NCBI RefSeq assembly: GCF_003428335.1 | Contig: NZ_CP031704.1 | Coordinates: forward strand, 2,542,001 to 2,606,000 | Direction of reading: 5' to 3' | DNA: 64,000 bases | Source: Solimonas sp. K1W22B-7 | GTDB lineage: Bacteria; Pseudomonadota; Gammaproteobacteria; Nevskiales; Nevskiaceae | Part shown: one piece after another, positions 49,479 through 57,624 of the stretch | Position numbering within the stretch: position 1 is the first letter of the stretch | Layout of the letters: each line of letters starts with the position of its first letter | Position numbers and translations under genes: made by a program | The notes under the pieces: generated by a model | Told to the model about the DNA's origin: nothing | Seen by the model: the letters and a program-made list of their open reading frames with translations, nothing else | The model's database searches: none

Positions 49479-51755
49479 TCACTCCATCTGCCACTCGACG
49501 ACAGCACCAAAGCTGCGCGGCTCGCCGTAGCGGCTGGCCAGGCGCGTGCCGGCCACCAGTGCCCCCTGGTCGTTCAACTCGTCGCCGAGGTTGCGGCCGT
49601 AGACCGCGAGGCTGAAGCCGGCGGGCAGCGCGTAGCCCAGCTTGGCGTTGAGCAGCACGCGGGCGTCGGCGCGCGAACGCGGGTCGTTGTCCGGGTCGCT
49701 GTAGAAAGCGCCGATGTAGTTGGCGGCGAGCTGGCCGCTGAGGCGGTGCCACCGCTTCAGCGTCAGGCCGATGCCGGCGGTCTCGCGCGGGGCATAGGGG
49801 AACTCGTTGCCCCTGTAGTCCGCGTCGTCCGCGTCCGTGGTGTCGCCGTCGCCGTTGAGGTCGTTGCCGAACTCGTCGAATTCGCTGCGCAGCAGGCCCA
49901 GCGTCAGGAAGGCTTCGAGCGGTCCGTCGAGCTTCCACAGCAGTTCCGTTTCCAGGCCGTAGTAGTGCGAGCGGCCGGCATTTTTCGTATAGGTGTTGAA
50001 GCCTGAGGTTTCGCCGATGGTGACCTGCTGGTCGCGCCAGCGGGTGTAGAACAGGTTGGCGTTGAGGGTCAGGCGCTGCTGCAGCCCGCTCGAGCGGGCC
50101 GACAGCTCGATGGTCCGGGTGTATTCCGGATCGTAGGGGCTGACCGCGCCGCCAAAGAAGGAGACGCTGGTCCCGCCTGAGCGGTAGCCCTCCTGGTAGC
50201 TCAGGCCCAGGGAACTGCTGTCGCCGAGGAACCAGGTCAGCCCGGCCTTGGGCAGCAGGTCGGTGAAGCGCGTGCGGCCGCTTTCGTCGTAGTCCGGCGG
50301 CACGGCGCCGGAGGCGACGGCGGAAAGGACGTCGGCCAACGGGTCCGGCAGCGGCAGCGCCGCCGGAATCGGCACTTGCGGCGGCGTGGTGACGCTGAGA
50401 TCGAGATCGCTGATGTCGCGGCGGCGTGCGCGCTCCTGGTTGAGGCGCAGGCCGGCGGTGAGGCGCCAGGCATCGGCGAAGTCCCAGTCGGCCTCGGCGA
50501 ACAGCGCGCCGGTGCGGGTATTGGCGTCGGAGTCGATGCTGCCGTTGAGCAGGGCGGCGCCGCCGGCCGCGGCCACGTCATGGCCGGTGGTGTTCTTCAG
50601 CACGTCGGAGTCGGACCAGTACAGGCCGGTGACGGCCTTCAGGCGCGGATGCGAATAGTGCAGCCGCAGTTCCTGGCTGAAGATGTCCTCGTCCTCGGTA
50701 TTGTCGGAATAGCCGCCCTCGGCGGCGCTGCGGTCGTAATCGATGGTGTAGAGGTTGGACAACTCGGACCAGCCGCTGATCGCGTCCACTCGCCAGTGCT
50801 TCGCGAACGCGTAGCTCTGCTCCAGGCTGTGCAGGCGCGTCTCGACATCCTCGTTGGGCCGCACGTTGGAGGTCTCGGTGCGCTCGCCGCCGGAGGAGTC
50901 GTGGAAGGGATCGCCGAATTCGTTGCCGGAGCGGGTATAGCCGTACAGGACGCGGTAGCCGCTCAGGGCTTCCGGCGTCCAGGCCAGCCTGGCGCGGGTG
51001 TTGCGCGTGCGCTCGCGCTGCGCGTCGTCCTCGTTGCGCGTGACGTTGACCACGTCGCCGTTGTCGTAGCGGTCCTGCGTGGAAACACGGAAGCGCAGCG
51101 TGTCGGCCAGGGGGCCGCCGCCGGCGAGGGCGTAGTCGTGGCCGTCGCGGCTCATGACGCCGGCGCGCAGGCGGGCGTCCCAATCGGCGGTGGGCTCCAC
51201 CGAGCGCAACACCACCGAGCCCGCGAGGCTGTTGCGGCCCTGGTTGGTGGACTGGGCACCGCGCAGGATCTCGACCTGCTCCAGGTCCCAGGCCGACAGC
51301 GGTCCGGCGAAGGCGCCAGCACGGGAGGGCAGGGCGACGCCGTCGAGGTAGACGCTGATGGTGTCGCCCTGGCCGCCGATGCCGCCCTGGGGCACGCCGC
51401 GGATCGCGATCTCGCGATCGCCGTTGGCGGAGACGACGTTGGCGAACTGCGTGACCACGTCCTTCATCGAGGCATCGCTGCCGGCCTCGAGGTCCTCGCG
51501 GGTAACGATGCCGACGCTGCTGTTGGTTTCTGCCAGCGAGCGGCCGAGCTTTTCGCCGGTGACCACGACGGGGGCGAGCATCACCGCCGGGGCAGGCTCG
51601 GCGAGTTTCGGGGTCGGCTGCGCGGCCTGTGGCAGTTCGATCACGGGCGTGGCCCGCTCCGGTGCCGGGGGCTCACCTTGCGCGGTGGCGGCCAGTGGCA
51701 GCAGGCCGCTGAGCAGGGCGAGCGCCTTCGGGCGCAGGGTGGGGCTTGCGGTCAT
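49479..51755 (-). CDS. TonB-dependent outer-membrane receptor
   Basis: 758 residues from ATG 51755, which overlaps the upstream stop by 4 bp. A signal peptide (about 1-26) precedes a plug domain with V-V-T-G-E-K-L-G-R-S, A-I-R-G-V-P-Q-G-G-I-G-G-Q-G-D and V-E-I-L-R-G-A-Q-S-T-N-Q-G-R-N-S-L-A-G. The C-terminal beta barrel ends S-F-G-A-V-V-E-W-Q-M-E. The Pro/Glu-rich stretch at about 25-60 may be a linker. The Fur-like box upstream suggests iron-linked control; the ligand could be a siderophore or other iron complex. Confidence 0.92.
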   Translation of the reverse strand: MTASPTLRPKALALLSGLLPLAATAQGEPPAPERATPVIELPQAAQPTPKLAEPAPAVMLAPVVVTGEKLGRSLAETNSSVGIVTREDLEAGSDASMKDVVTQFANVVSANGDREIAIRGVPQGGIGGQGDTISVYLDGVALPSRAGAFAGPLSAWDLEQVEILRGAQSTNQGRNSLAGSVVLRSVEPTADWDARLRAGVMSRDGHDYALAGGGPLADTLRFRVSTQDRYDNGDVVNVTRNEDDAQRERTRNTRARLAWTPEALSGYRVLYGYTRSGNEFGDPFHDSSGGERTETSNVRPNEDVETRLHSLEQSYAFAKHWRVDAISGWSELSNLYTIDYDRSAAEGGYSDNTEDEDIFSQELRLHYSHPRLKAVTGLYWSDSDVLKNTTGHDVAAAGGAALLNGSIDSDANTRTGALFAEADWDFADAWRLTAGLRLNQERARRRDISDLDLSVTTPPQVPIPAALPLPDPLADVLSAVASGAVPPDYDESGRTRFTDLLPKAGLTWFLGDSSSLGLSYQEGYRSGGTSVSFFGGAVSPYDPEYTRTIELSARSSGLQQRLTLNANLFYTRWRDQQVTIGETSGFNTYTKNAGRSHYYGLETELLWKLDGPLEAFLTLGLLRSEFDEFGNDLNGDGDTTDADDADYRGNEFPYAPRETAGIGLTLKRWHRLSGQLAANYIGAFYSDPDNDPRSRADARVLLNAKLGYALPAGFSLAVYGRNLGDELNDQGALVAGTRLASRYGEPRSFGAVVEWQME

Positions 51756-52267
51756 GTTCTGCACAGGTAGCGGTAAGGAGGGGCCAACGAGGCTCGGCGA
51801 CCGGGCCAGGGCAGGCCGTTTTCGACCTGGAAGCTCAGGATCGCCAGCGGTTTCGCCGGCCAGGAAGTGTGCGGGTGGTTCATTGGACTCGTAGCCGGGA
51901 TGGTTTCCAGCGGCGCGGCCGGGTTTTCGGCGACGGCGGGGGGCGCCAGCAGGAGAGAGCCGAGGCTGAGTGCGACGTGGGACACCGGCGCCAGGAAGCG
52001 GCGCAGCGTCAGGCTGCGGACCTCGCGCAGTTCCAGCGCGAGCCGCAACGCCAGGGCCGCGATGGCAGCGGCGACCGCCTGCTGCAGCCAGAGCCCTGGG
52101 AGCTCCGCAAGACGGTGTCCGGCATTCCACAACGACAGGGCGGAGGCATTGAGCAGCACGATGGTCAGCGCCCATTCGCAACGCTCCGAGGAGTCGGACC
52201 GGCGCGCCAGCAGGCCGCTACAGGCAATGGCGGCCAGGGCGATCTGCAGCGACGCCAGGTGATCCAT
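51752..52267 (-). CDS. Hypothetical membrane protein upstream of the TonB receptor
   Basis: 171 residues from ATG 52267. There are three or four hydrophobic segments (about 6-17, 32-45, 58-72, 95-108), then a Pro-rich C-terminus (P-A-T-S-P-M-N-H-P-H-T). No family is recognised. It is co-transcribed with the receptor (ATGA overlap) and is the first gene after the Fur-like box. It may help assemble or regulate the uptake system. Confidence 0.55.
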   Translation of the reverse strand: MDHLASLQIALAAIACSGLLARRSDSSERCEWALTIVLLNASALSLWNAGHRLAELPGLWLQQAVAAAIAALALRLALELREVRSLTLRRFLAPVSHVALSLGSLLLAPPAVAENPAAPLETIPATSPMNHPHTSWPAKPLAILSFQVENGLPWPGRRASLAPPYRYLCRT

Positions 52268-52321
52268 GGTTTCCCCGTTGGTTGTTCGCTTCTGCGGCCC
52301 CACCCTCCCGCAACTTTCAAA

Positions 52322-52336
52322 TAATAGTAATTCTCA
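52322..52336. promoter_or_regulatory. Fur-box-like sequence between divergent genes
   Basis: Read on the minus strand, TGAGAATTACTATTA matches 11 of the 14 fixed positions of the Fur 7-1-7 core (TGATAATnATTATCA). It lies 55 bp from the receptor-operon start and 46 bp from the divergent lipoprotein start, in an AT-rich island. Iron-dependent repression of both genes is likely. The match was made by eye. Confidence 0.6.
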
Positions 52337-52382
52337 TTTAAATAAGAAAGCAATTTGATTCATCCATTTGCCGCGCGTCCCC

Positions 52383-52940
52383 ATGATCCATCGCTGCCTC
52401 GGCGTTTCCCTGGCCCTGTTGCTCGGCGCCTGCGCCATGGCGCCGAGCCAGCCCATCGCTGCCGCCGACCGGGAACGCGACCGTCGCGCGATCCTGGCGA
52501 TGGCGGGCGAATACGAGGTGCAGTTCCGCTTCGACGAAACCGTGGTGCTGCAGACGGACTACCAGCCGCATGCGCCACACACCACCCTCGGGCGTGAGTT
52601 CGTCGAGGTGCTGGCGGCGGGTGGCCCGCGTGCGCTGGTGCGCGAGCGCGGCCTGAACATCTACACGCGCCTGCAGGGCCACGACTTCGGGCCCGGCCGC
52701 GAGTACCAGCGCAAGACCCGGGCCTACTGGGCCGCGATGCGCGGGGTCTGGGCGGAACTGCTGTCCAGGAATCCGCGCGTGGCCCTGCGAGAGGAAGTGG
52801 ACGAGACGCCGCACTACATGGCGGTGCTGGCGCAGGCCAACGACCTGGCGAACAAGCCGCTGGGCGATGCGGAGCTGCGGGGCAAGGTGCGCGAGGTGCT
52901 GGGGCCTTACCTGGTGCTGGAGAACGCGGCACCGAAATGA
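52383..52940 (+). CDS. Lipoprotein resembling an internally shortened DUF6607 protein
   Basis: 185 residues from ATG 52383 with a lipoprotein signal (L-L-L-G-A-C, Cys about 17). The segment I-L-A-M-A-G-E-Y-E-V-Q-F-R-F-D-E-T-V resembles the start of DUF6607 proteins. L-N-I-Y-T-R-L-Q-G-H-D-F-G-P-G, followed by Y-W-A-A-M-R-G-V-W-A-E-L-L and E-V-D-E-T-P-H-Y-M-A-V, resembles their end. The middle of the family (about 100-150 residues with Trp-rich motifs) seems absent. Family recognition is from memory. It shares the Fur-like control region with the receptor. Confidence 0.55.
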   Translation: MIHRCLGVSLALLLGACAMAPSQPIAAADRERDRRAILAMAGEYEVQFRFDETVVLQTDYQPHAPHTTLGREFVEVLAAGGPRALVRERGLNIYTRLQGHDFGPGREYQRKTRAYWAAMRGVWAELLSRNPRVALREEVDETPHYMAVLAQANDLANKPLGDAELRGKVREVLGPYLVLENAAPK

Positions 52941-52943
52941 CCC

Positions 52944-53000
52944 GGTCGCGAGCAAGCTCGCTCCTACAATGCTAGACCTTGTAGGAGCGAGCTTGTGACC
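52944..53000. repeat. REP-like 'GTAGGAGCGAGCTTG' inverted repeat
   Basis: GGTCGCGAGCAAGCTCGCTC at 52944 and its inverted partner ending GGAGCGAGCTTGTGACC at 53000 form a stem around a short loop (TGCTAGACC). A related copy lies at 60079-60131. Both sit between converging genes, so they may also stop transcription. Confidence 0.8.
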
Positions 53001-53042
53001 GAAGGAAATCCCTGTGGGACTCGCGACAAGCTTGTTCTGCCT

Positions 53043-54725
53043 CTAGCGCTCTTCGATATCCGAGCGCAGCGCCGTCGACGGCTCGTTGCCCAGGTTCAGC
53101 ACCATGCGCACGAAGGCGCCGACCTGCGCGTGCATCAGCGGATAGTCGGTGAACTCGCTGGTGACCTTGGGAATGCCGAAGTTGAGCAGGTACACCGGGC
53201 CGGTGATGTACTGGATCATCGGCAGGCCACCCTCGTTGCGGTAGGCCTGGCCTTCGCCGAAGGGCAGCACCGGCGGCAGCACGATGCTGCGGTCGAACTG
53301 CTCCGACAGCAGGATGCTCTCGCGCTCGAAGGGGGCGCCGAAGGGCGTCATGATCACCTGCGGCTCGTTGAGGCCGGTCAGGCCCATCACGCCGGGGGCG
53401 ATCTCCAGCCACTCGCGCGCGCCGACGTGCTCGATCTCGATCGCCGCCAGGGCCTTTTCGTCCAGCTCGTCGTGGTTTTCCTCGATGTAGTGGGCCAGGC
53501 CGCCGCCGCCGAAGTGGCCGCCGCTGAACACCACGCGCAGGCTGCGCTTGCGCTGCGCCTTCGGGATGCGGGTGTAGTAACGCATGATGCCGAGGATCGC
53601 GGCCGGGCCGTTGTCCTCGATGGAGTTGGTGCCGTCGGTGTGCGAGCTGAGCACGATCTCGAGCGGGCTTGCGCCCGGCAGCACGGCGACGACGTTGTAG
53701 GCCTCGACCTCTTCTTCCAGCGCATGCAGGGTCAGGCGCGCCGGCTTGGCCGCAAGGGGGTTGGCCAGCAGGCGCTGCTTCAGCGCGGCACCGCTGTCGC
53801 GGTCCAGGTAGACCGTGGGCGAGGCCGGCAGGAAGCGCGCGAAGAAGGGGTAGTAGGAACCCTGCGCGGCTTCCTTCGGGTAGTCGACGATGCCGACCGC
53901 ACCGGCGGCGCCGGCCGCCTTCAGTGCCGTGGTGACGACCTGCGCCACGACCATGTCGAGGAAGGGCCGCGAGAACGGCGTGGTGAAGCCCATCGTGCCG
54001 GCCTTGTCGGTGACATGCAGGGCGATGCTGCTCAGCGCGCCGATGGGAATGGTCAGGCGCGGCAGATCGTAGACCACGATCTTGCCACGCACGTCGGCGC
54101 TGGCGATGGAAGCGACGATGGACGACAGGCCGCTGCCGGTATCGCCGAGCAGGCCGACCAGGCCCTGCACCAGGCCGGTGCGGCCACCGACGACCGCGCC
54201 GCTGTCCAGCAGCCTCACCACCACGTCGGTCAGGTCCACCGCGGCCAGGCCCGGCACGTAGACCAGCGGCCCTTCGAGACCTTCGGGCCCGGTGTTGCCG
54301 GAGAAGGGGATGTAGGACACCAGCGGGATGTCCTCGGCGGCGGCGCCGTCCAGCAGCTGCAGCTGCGCCTTCTGCGCGATCCAGCGGCTTACCGGGTAGG
54401 GCTCGAGCCTGACCTCCGGCACGCCCATGGCGCGCAGCTGGCTGGCGAGGCGCTGGGCGTAGGCGATCTCGGCGACGCTGCCGGCGGGGCGGAAGCCGCC
54501 GCCGAAGGTATCGATCTCGTACTGCCAGGCACGGACCTGGGCCAGCGTGGGCATCAGTTTCGCGTCGAACTCGCGGCTGTGGTCGATGCCGGGGGTGCTG
54601 CCGCCGTCGGCGCTGACCGGCTTGCTGCTGCCGCAGCCGGCAAGCAGGGTCAGGGCGGCGGTCAGCAGGGCAGGGGCGACGGCTCGCAGCAGCCGCCGGC
54701 GCGGGGCCGGCACGCGGATGCTCAT
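53043..54725 (-). CDS. Lipoprotein M28-type metallopeptidase with PA-like insert
   Basis: 560 residues with a lipoprotein signal (L-T-L-L-A-G-C, Cys about 31). Residues about 120-320 hold a PA-like domain. The M28 core follows: V-L-S-S-H-T-D-G-T-N-S-I-E-D-N-G-P-A-A-I (His and Asp zinc ligands, about 365-384) and V-V-F-S-G-G-H-F-G-G-G-G. The usual bridging E-E pair is not clear, so zinc binding could be incomplete. One half of a shared palindrome lies 89 bp upstream of its start. Confidence 0.75.
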   Translation of the reverse strand: MSIRVPAPRRRLLRAVAPALLTAALTLLAGCGSSKPVSADGGSTPGIDHSREFDAKLMPTLAQVRAWQYEIDTFGGGFRPAGSVAEIAYAQRLASQLRAMGVPEVRLEPYPVSRWIAQKAQLQLLDGAAAEDIPLVSYIPFSGNTGPEGLEGPLVYVPGLAAVDLTDVVVRLLDSGAVVGGRTGLVQGLVGLLGDTGSGLSSIVASIASADVRGKIVVYDLPRLTIPIGALSSIALHVTDKAGTMGFTTPFSRPFLDMVVAQVVTTALKAAGAAGAVGIVDYPKEAAQGSYYPFFARFLPASPTVYLDRDSGAALKQRLLANPLAAKPARLTLHALEEEVEAYNVVAVLPGASPLEIVLSSHTDGTNSIEDNGPAAILGIMRYYTRIPKAQRKRSLRVVFSGGHFGGGGLAHYIEENHDELDEKALAAIEIEHVGAREWLEIAPGVMGLTGLNEPQVIMTPFGAPFERESILLSEQFDRSIVLPPVLPFGEGQAYRNEGGLPMIQYITGPVYLLNFGIPKVTSEFTDYPLMHAQVGAFVRMVLNLGNEPSTALRSDIEER

Positions 54726-54813
54726 GGATTCTCCTCGGGAAAAATTTCTAGTCGTAGTCCCGGAAGTGTGCCAGCGCAGTCCCCGAGGGCGCCATTGGGG
54801 AAAACACGAAGGC

Positions 54814-54833
54814 TTTTGTGCTCTGGCACAAAA
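54814..54833. promoter_or_regulatory. 20-bp palindrome TTTTGTGC-N4-GCACAAAA, copy 1 (putative operator)
   Basis: TTTTGTGCTCTGGCACAAAA has two perfect 8-bp arms around four bases. It lies 89 bp from the start of the M28-like peptidase gene and 138 bp from the VOC-ankyrin gene, which diverge. The same palindrome recurs at 57485-57504 upstream of the PucR-type regulator and S15 hydrolase genes. Two copies in this arrangement suggest one transcription factor, probably the PucR-type protein encoded between them. Confidence 0.6.
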
Positions 54834-54970
54834 CCTGCGAAATCTTGGCAGAACGAGGGTTTCATGCGATTTTAGGAGGTTGTGGGGACATTTTCACAGG
54901 AAAGTGCCTCCTTTTCGGGCGGACGCCACCATCGGCACAGCCATGGGGCGCGGGGATTCAGGGGAATTTC

Positions 54971-56119
54971 ATGGCGGCCAAGCTTTTTCGGATCGTGATC
55001 CCGGTGTCCGGGATCGAGCCGGCTGTACGCTTCTACCAGCGTCTGCTGCTGGTGGACGGTGTCCGCCAGACCCCCGCGATGCACTGCTTTCCCCTGGGGC
55101 AGGCCACGCTGGCCTGCTACGACGCCCGTGCCGACGGCGAGGCGCCGCTGGGCCCCGCGCCGCAGCCGATCTGCATCTCGGTGGAGGAAAACCTGATGCA
55201 GCTGCGCGTCCGCGCCCAGCAGATGGGTGCGCGCGAGATCGACCCCGAACCCCGCCGCCTGCCGGGCGGCGAGGCCGGGCTCTACCTGACCGATCCCTGG
55301 GGCAACCGCCTGGCCATGGTCGACAGCAACAGCATGCACTGGGGCGTGAACATGCCGGCCGCCAGGGCCAGGGTGGCGCTGCCGGAGACCCAGAGCGTGC
55401 TGCTGTTCCGGCAGGATTTCCTCAACGCGGTGAAGGGTGGCGAATTCGCCCGCGTCAAGGAACTGCTGGCGCTGGACCACGACCTGATCGACACGGTCGA
55501 CAACAGCGGCGCCTCGGTGCTGCTGGTGGCCGCCTACAAGCGCCACGAGCGCATTGCGGCCTACCTGCTGGCACTGCGTGACGAACTGAATCTCTGCGAG
55601 GCTGCGGCGATGGGCGCGATCGAGCCGCTCACCGCCCTGCTGCGGCGGCAGCCCGAGCGGGTCAACCTGCCGGGTGCCGACGGCTTCCTGCCGCTGGGCC
55701 TGGCCTGCTTCTTCGGCCACGGCGACTGCGTGGACCTGTTGCTGCAGGCCCGCGCCGACGTCAACGCGGTATCGCGCAACAACATGCGCTCCCATCCGCT
55801 CAACAGCGCCTTGTCGCAGACCTCGCAGGAATGCGCGCTGGGCATCGTCAGCCGCCTGCTGCGTGCCGGCGCCAATCCCAACGCGGCGCAGGTGTCCGGG
55901 CACACGCCGTTGCACCAGGCGGCCGGCCGCGGCCTGATGGAACTGGTGAACCTGCTGCTGTCGGCGGGCGCCAACCCGGCGGCACGGGCCGACAACGGCG
56001 CGACGCCGGCCATGCTGGCCCATCGCGGCGGGCACGCGGCGGTGGTGGCGCGGCTGCGCGCCTACGAGCACTCCGGCCCGGCGGTGGTCGATCCCTTCGG
56101 CGAGACCATGATGTTCTGA
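54971..56119 (+). CDS. VOC/glyoxalase domain fused to ankyrin repeats
   Basis: 382 residues from ATG 54971, with AGGGGAA upstream. Residues about 1-120 form a vicinal-oxygen-chelate fold (F-R-I-V-I-P-V-S-G-I-E-P-A-V-R-F-Y-Q and Y-L-T-D-P-W-G-N-R-L-A-M-V). From about 160 on come ankyrin repeats, including D-G-F-L-P-L-G-L-A-C-F-F-G-H and G-H-T-P-L-H-Q-A-A-G-R-G-L. A short leader hairpin (AGGAGG/CCTCCT at 54874-54912) lies ahead. This two-part architecture is uncommon; the VOC part may bind a ligand while the repeats bind a partner protein. Confidence 0.8.
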   Translation: MAAKLFRIVIPVSGIEPAVRFYQRLLLVDGVRQTPAMHCFPLGQATLACYDARADGEAPLGPAPQPICISVEENLMQLRVRAQQMGAREIDPEPRRLPGGEAGLYLTDPWGNRLAMVDSNSMHWGVNMPAARARVALPETQSVLLFRQDFLNAVKGGEFARVKELLALDHDLIDTVDNSGASVLLVAAYKRHERIAAYLLALRDELNLCEAAAMGAIEPLTALLRRQPERVNLPGADGFLPLGLACFFGHGDCVDLLLQARADVNAVSRNNMRSHPLNSALSQTSQECALGIVSRLLRAGANPNAAQVSGHTPLHQAAGRGLMELVNLLLSAGANPAARADNGATPAMLAHRGGHAAVVARLRAYEHSGPAVVDPFGETMMF

Positions 56120-56125
56120 TACCGG

Positions 56126-57400
56126 CTAGCCGGTATCCGCACGACCCATGCGCCGCATCAGCAGCGCCGCGCTCAGGCGCGACTGCCAGGACAGCTCGTC
56201 AAGGTCTGCCTTCAGCAGCGTCTCGATGCGCTTGAGGCGATAGCTCAGCGTGTTGGGGTGGATCTGCAGCGTCGCCGCCACGGTCTTGCGTTGTTGCCGT
56301 TGCAGGAAATAGCTGTCCAGGGTTTCCAGCAGGTGCGGCTCCGGCGCGATCAGTTCCAGCAGGCCCTCCAGGTACCCGGCGACGTTGCGCGACTGCAGCG
56401 CGGTGTCGTCGAGCACGTAGTCGGAATAGCGGAACTGGCGCCCGCGCGTGGCGAGCCTGCGGCCGATCTCCAGTGCCCGCAACGCCTGCTCGGCGCTCAG
56501 GTGCCAGCCACGCGCGCCGGTGCCGGCCAGGCCGATGCCGACCGGTTGGGTGCGCATGCGCAGCGCCGGCAGTTGCGCCAGCTGCGCAGCGAGCCTGCGC
56601 TCGTGGCGGATCGCATTCTCGCCGCCGGTGACGGCCATCCAGATGATGGCGTGCTCGCGCCATAGCGTGCCGATGGGGCGTGGCTCGTCGGCGGCGGTGA
56701 GTGCACGCGTCAGCGCTTCCAGTTCGTCTTCAGCCGCGCTGCGGGCGGTGCCGGCGGCGGCCACGGCGAAGGCCAGGGCGATGCGCCGGCCCAGCGGATC
56801 GGCGCCCAGGGCCAGCGCCCGCTCGCGGAAGCCGTCGCTGTCGTCGGGGCGGTCGAAGACGATCGAGCAGAGTTCGTGCTGCAGTCGGCTCTGCCAGCGC
56901 TCGCCGCGGCGCTGTTCATCGACGTAGGCGTGGCTGATGGTCTGCCCCAGCAGGTCGGTGTGGTACATCATGTAGGGCGACAGCTTGAGCAGCACCTCGT
57001 CGCGCAGTTCGTGGCGATGCTGCACGCCGTCGAGGAAGGCCTGCCACAGCACGGTGCTGCCGACGCGGAAGGAGTGCAGCAGCCCGGTCAGCGGAATGCC
57101 CTGGTGGAAGCGCCGCCGCGCGAAGTCGGACACCGGCTTGAGCATCTCGGCGTCGGGCGAGCGGCCGGCCAGCAGGGCGCGGAACCAGATGTCGACGTTG
57201 ACGCGGATCATCGTCTCCACCTCCAGCACCACCGCCGGATCGCGAATCGCCGCGTACTCCGGCACGGCCTCGCGCACCGTGATGAAGACGCGCTGCACGA
57301 TCGCCTCGGCGTGCTGCGACAGCGCGCGCACTTCCGGTGCCATGCGGCGCGATACCGACGGTACGGCGGCGCCGTCGCGCCGTGCTGCTGACTTGGCCAT
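56126..57400 (-). CDS. PucR/CdaR-type transcriptional regulator
   Basis: 424 residues from ATG 57400, with GAGGAGAG upstream. The N-terminal half is helix-rich with no clear sensor fold. The C-terminal helix-turn-helix is K-T-V-A-A-T-L-Q-I-H-P-N-T-L-S-Y-R-L-K-R (about 372-391), the hallmark of PucR-family regulators. It lies convergent with the VOC-ankyrin gene and divergent from the S15 hydrolase gene. The 20-bp palindrome 85 bp upstream fits self-regulation and control of its neighbours. Confidence 0.85.
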   Translation of the reverse strand: MAKSAARRDGAAVPSVSRRMAPEVRALSQHAEAIVQRVFITVREAVPEYAAIRDPAVVLEVETMIRVNVDIWFRALLAGRSPDAEMLKPVSDFARRRFHQGIPLTGLLHSFRVGSTVLWQAFLDGVQHRHELRDEVLLKLSPYMMYHTDLLGQTISHAYVDEQRRGERWQSRLQHELCSIVFDRPDDSDGFRERALALGADPLGRRIALAFAVAAAGTARSAAEDELEALTRALTAADEPRPIGTLWREHAIIWMAVTGGENAIRHERRLAAQLAQLPALRMRTQPVGIGLAGTGARGWHLSAEQALRALEIGRRLATRGRQFRYSDYVLDDTALQSRNVAGYLEGLLELIAPEPHLLETLDSYFLQRQQRKTVAATLQIHPNTLSYRLKRIETLLKADLDELSWQSRLSAALLMRRMGRADTG

Positions 57401-57484
57401 GCGATCTCTCCTCGGTCTGCGTGCCCGGTCTGTGCCGCCGGGCTGCGCGCTGTATAGCACGGCTGGCACAGGCGTCACCCCGGC

Positions 57485-57504
57485 CTTTGTGCTGCGTCAC
57501 AAAA
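57485..57504. promoter_or_regulatory. 20-bp palindrome, copy 2 (putative operator)
   Basis: CTTTGTGCTGCGTCACAAAA matches copy 1 at 15 of 20 positions and keeps the TTTGTG...CACAAA arms and spacing. It lies 85 bp upstream of the PucR-type regulator start and 121 bp upstream of the S15 hydrolase start. The spacing to the minus-strand gene is nearly the same as at copy 1 (89 bp). Confidence 0.6.
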
Positions 57505-57624
57505 GCCCCGGTGAACCTGCCAATGGCGGGCAGGGCAAGGCTTGCCAATACTCGGTGCCACAGATACGCGACCGCGAAGGGCCGGACAGGCCCTCGACGT
57601 TCGCGACCCGAGGAGAGAGACCCG

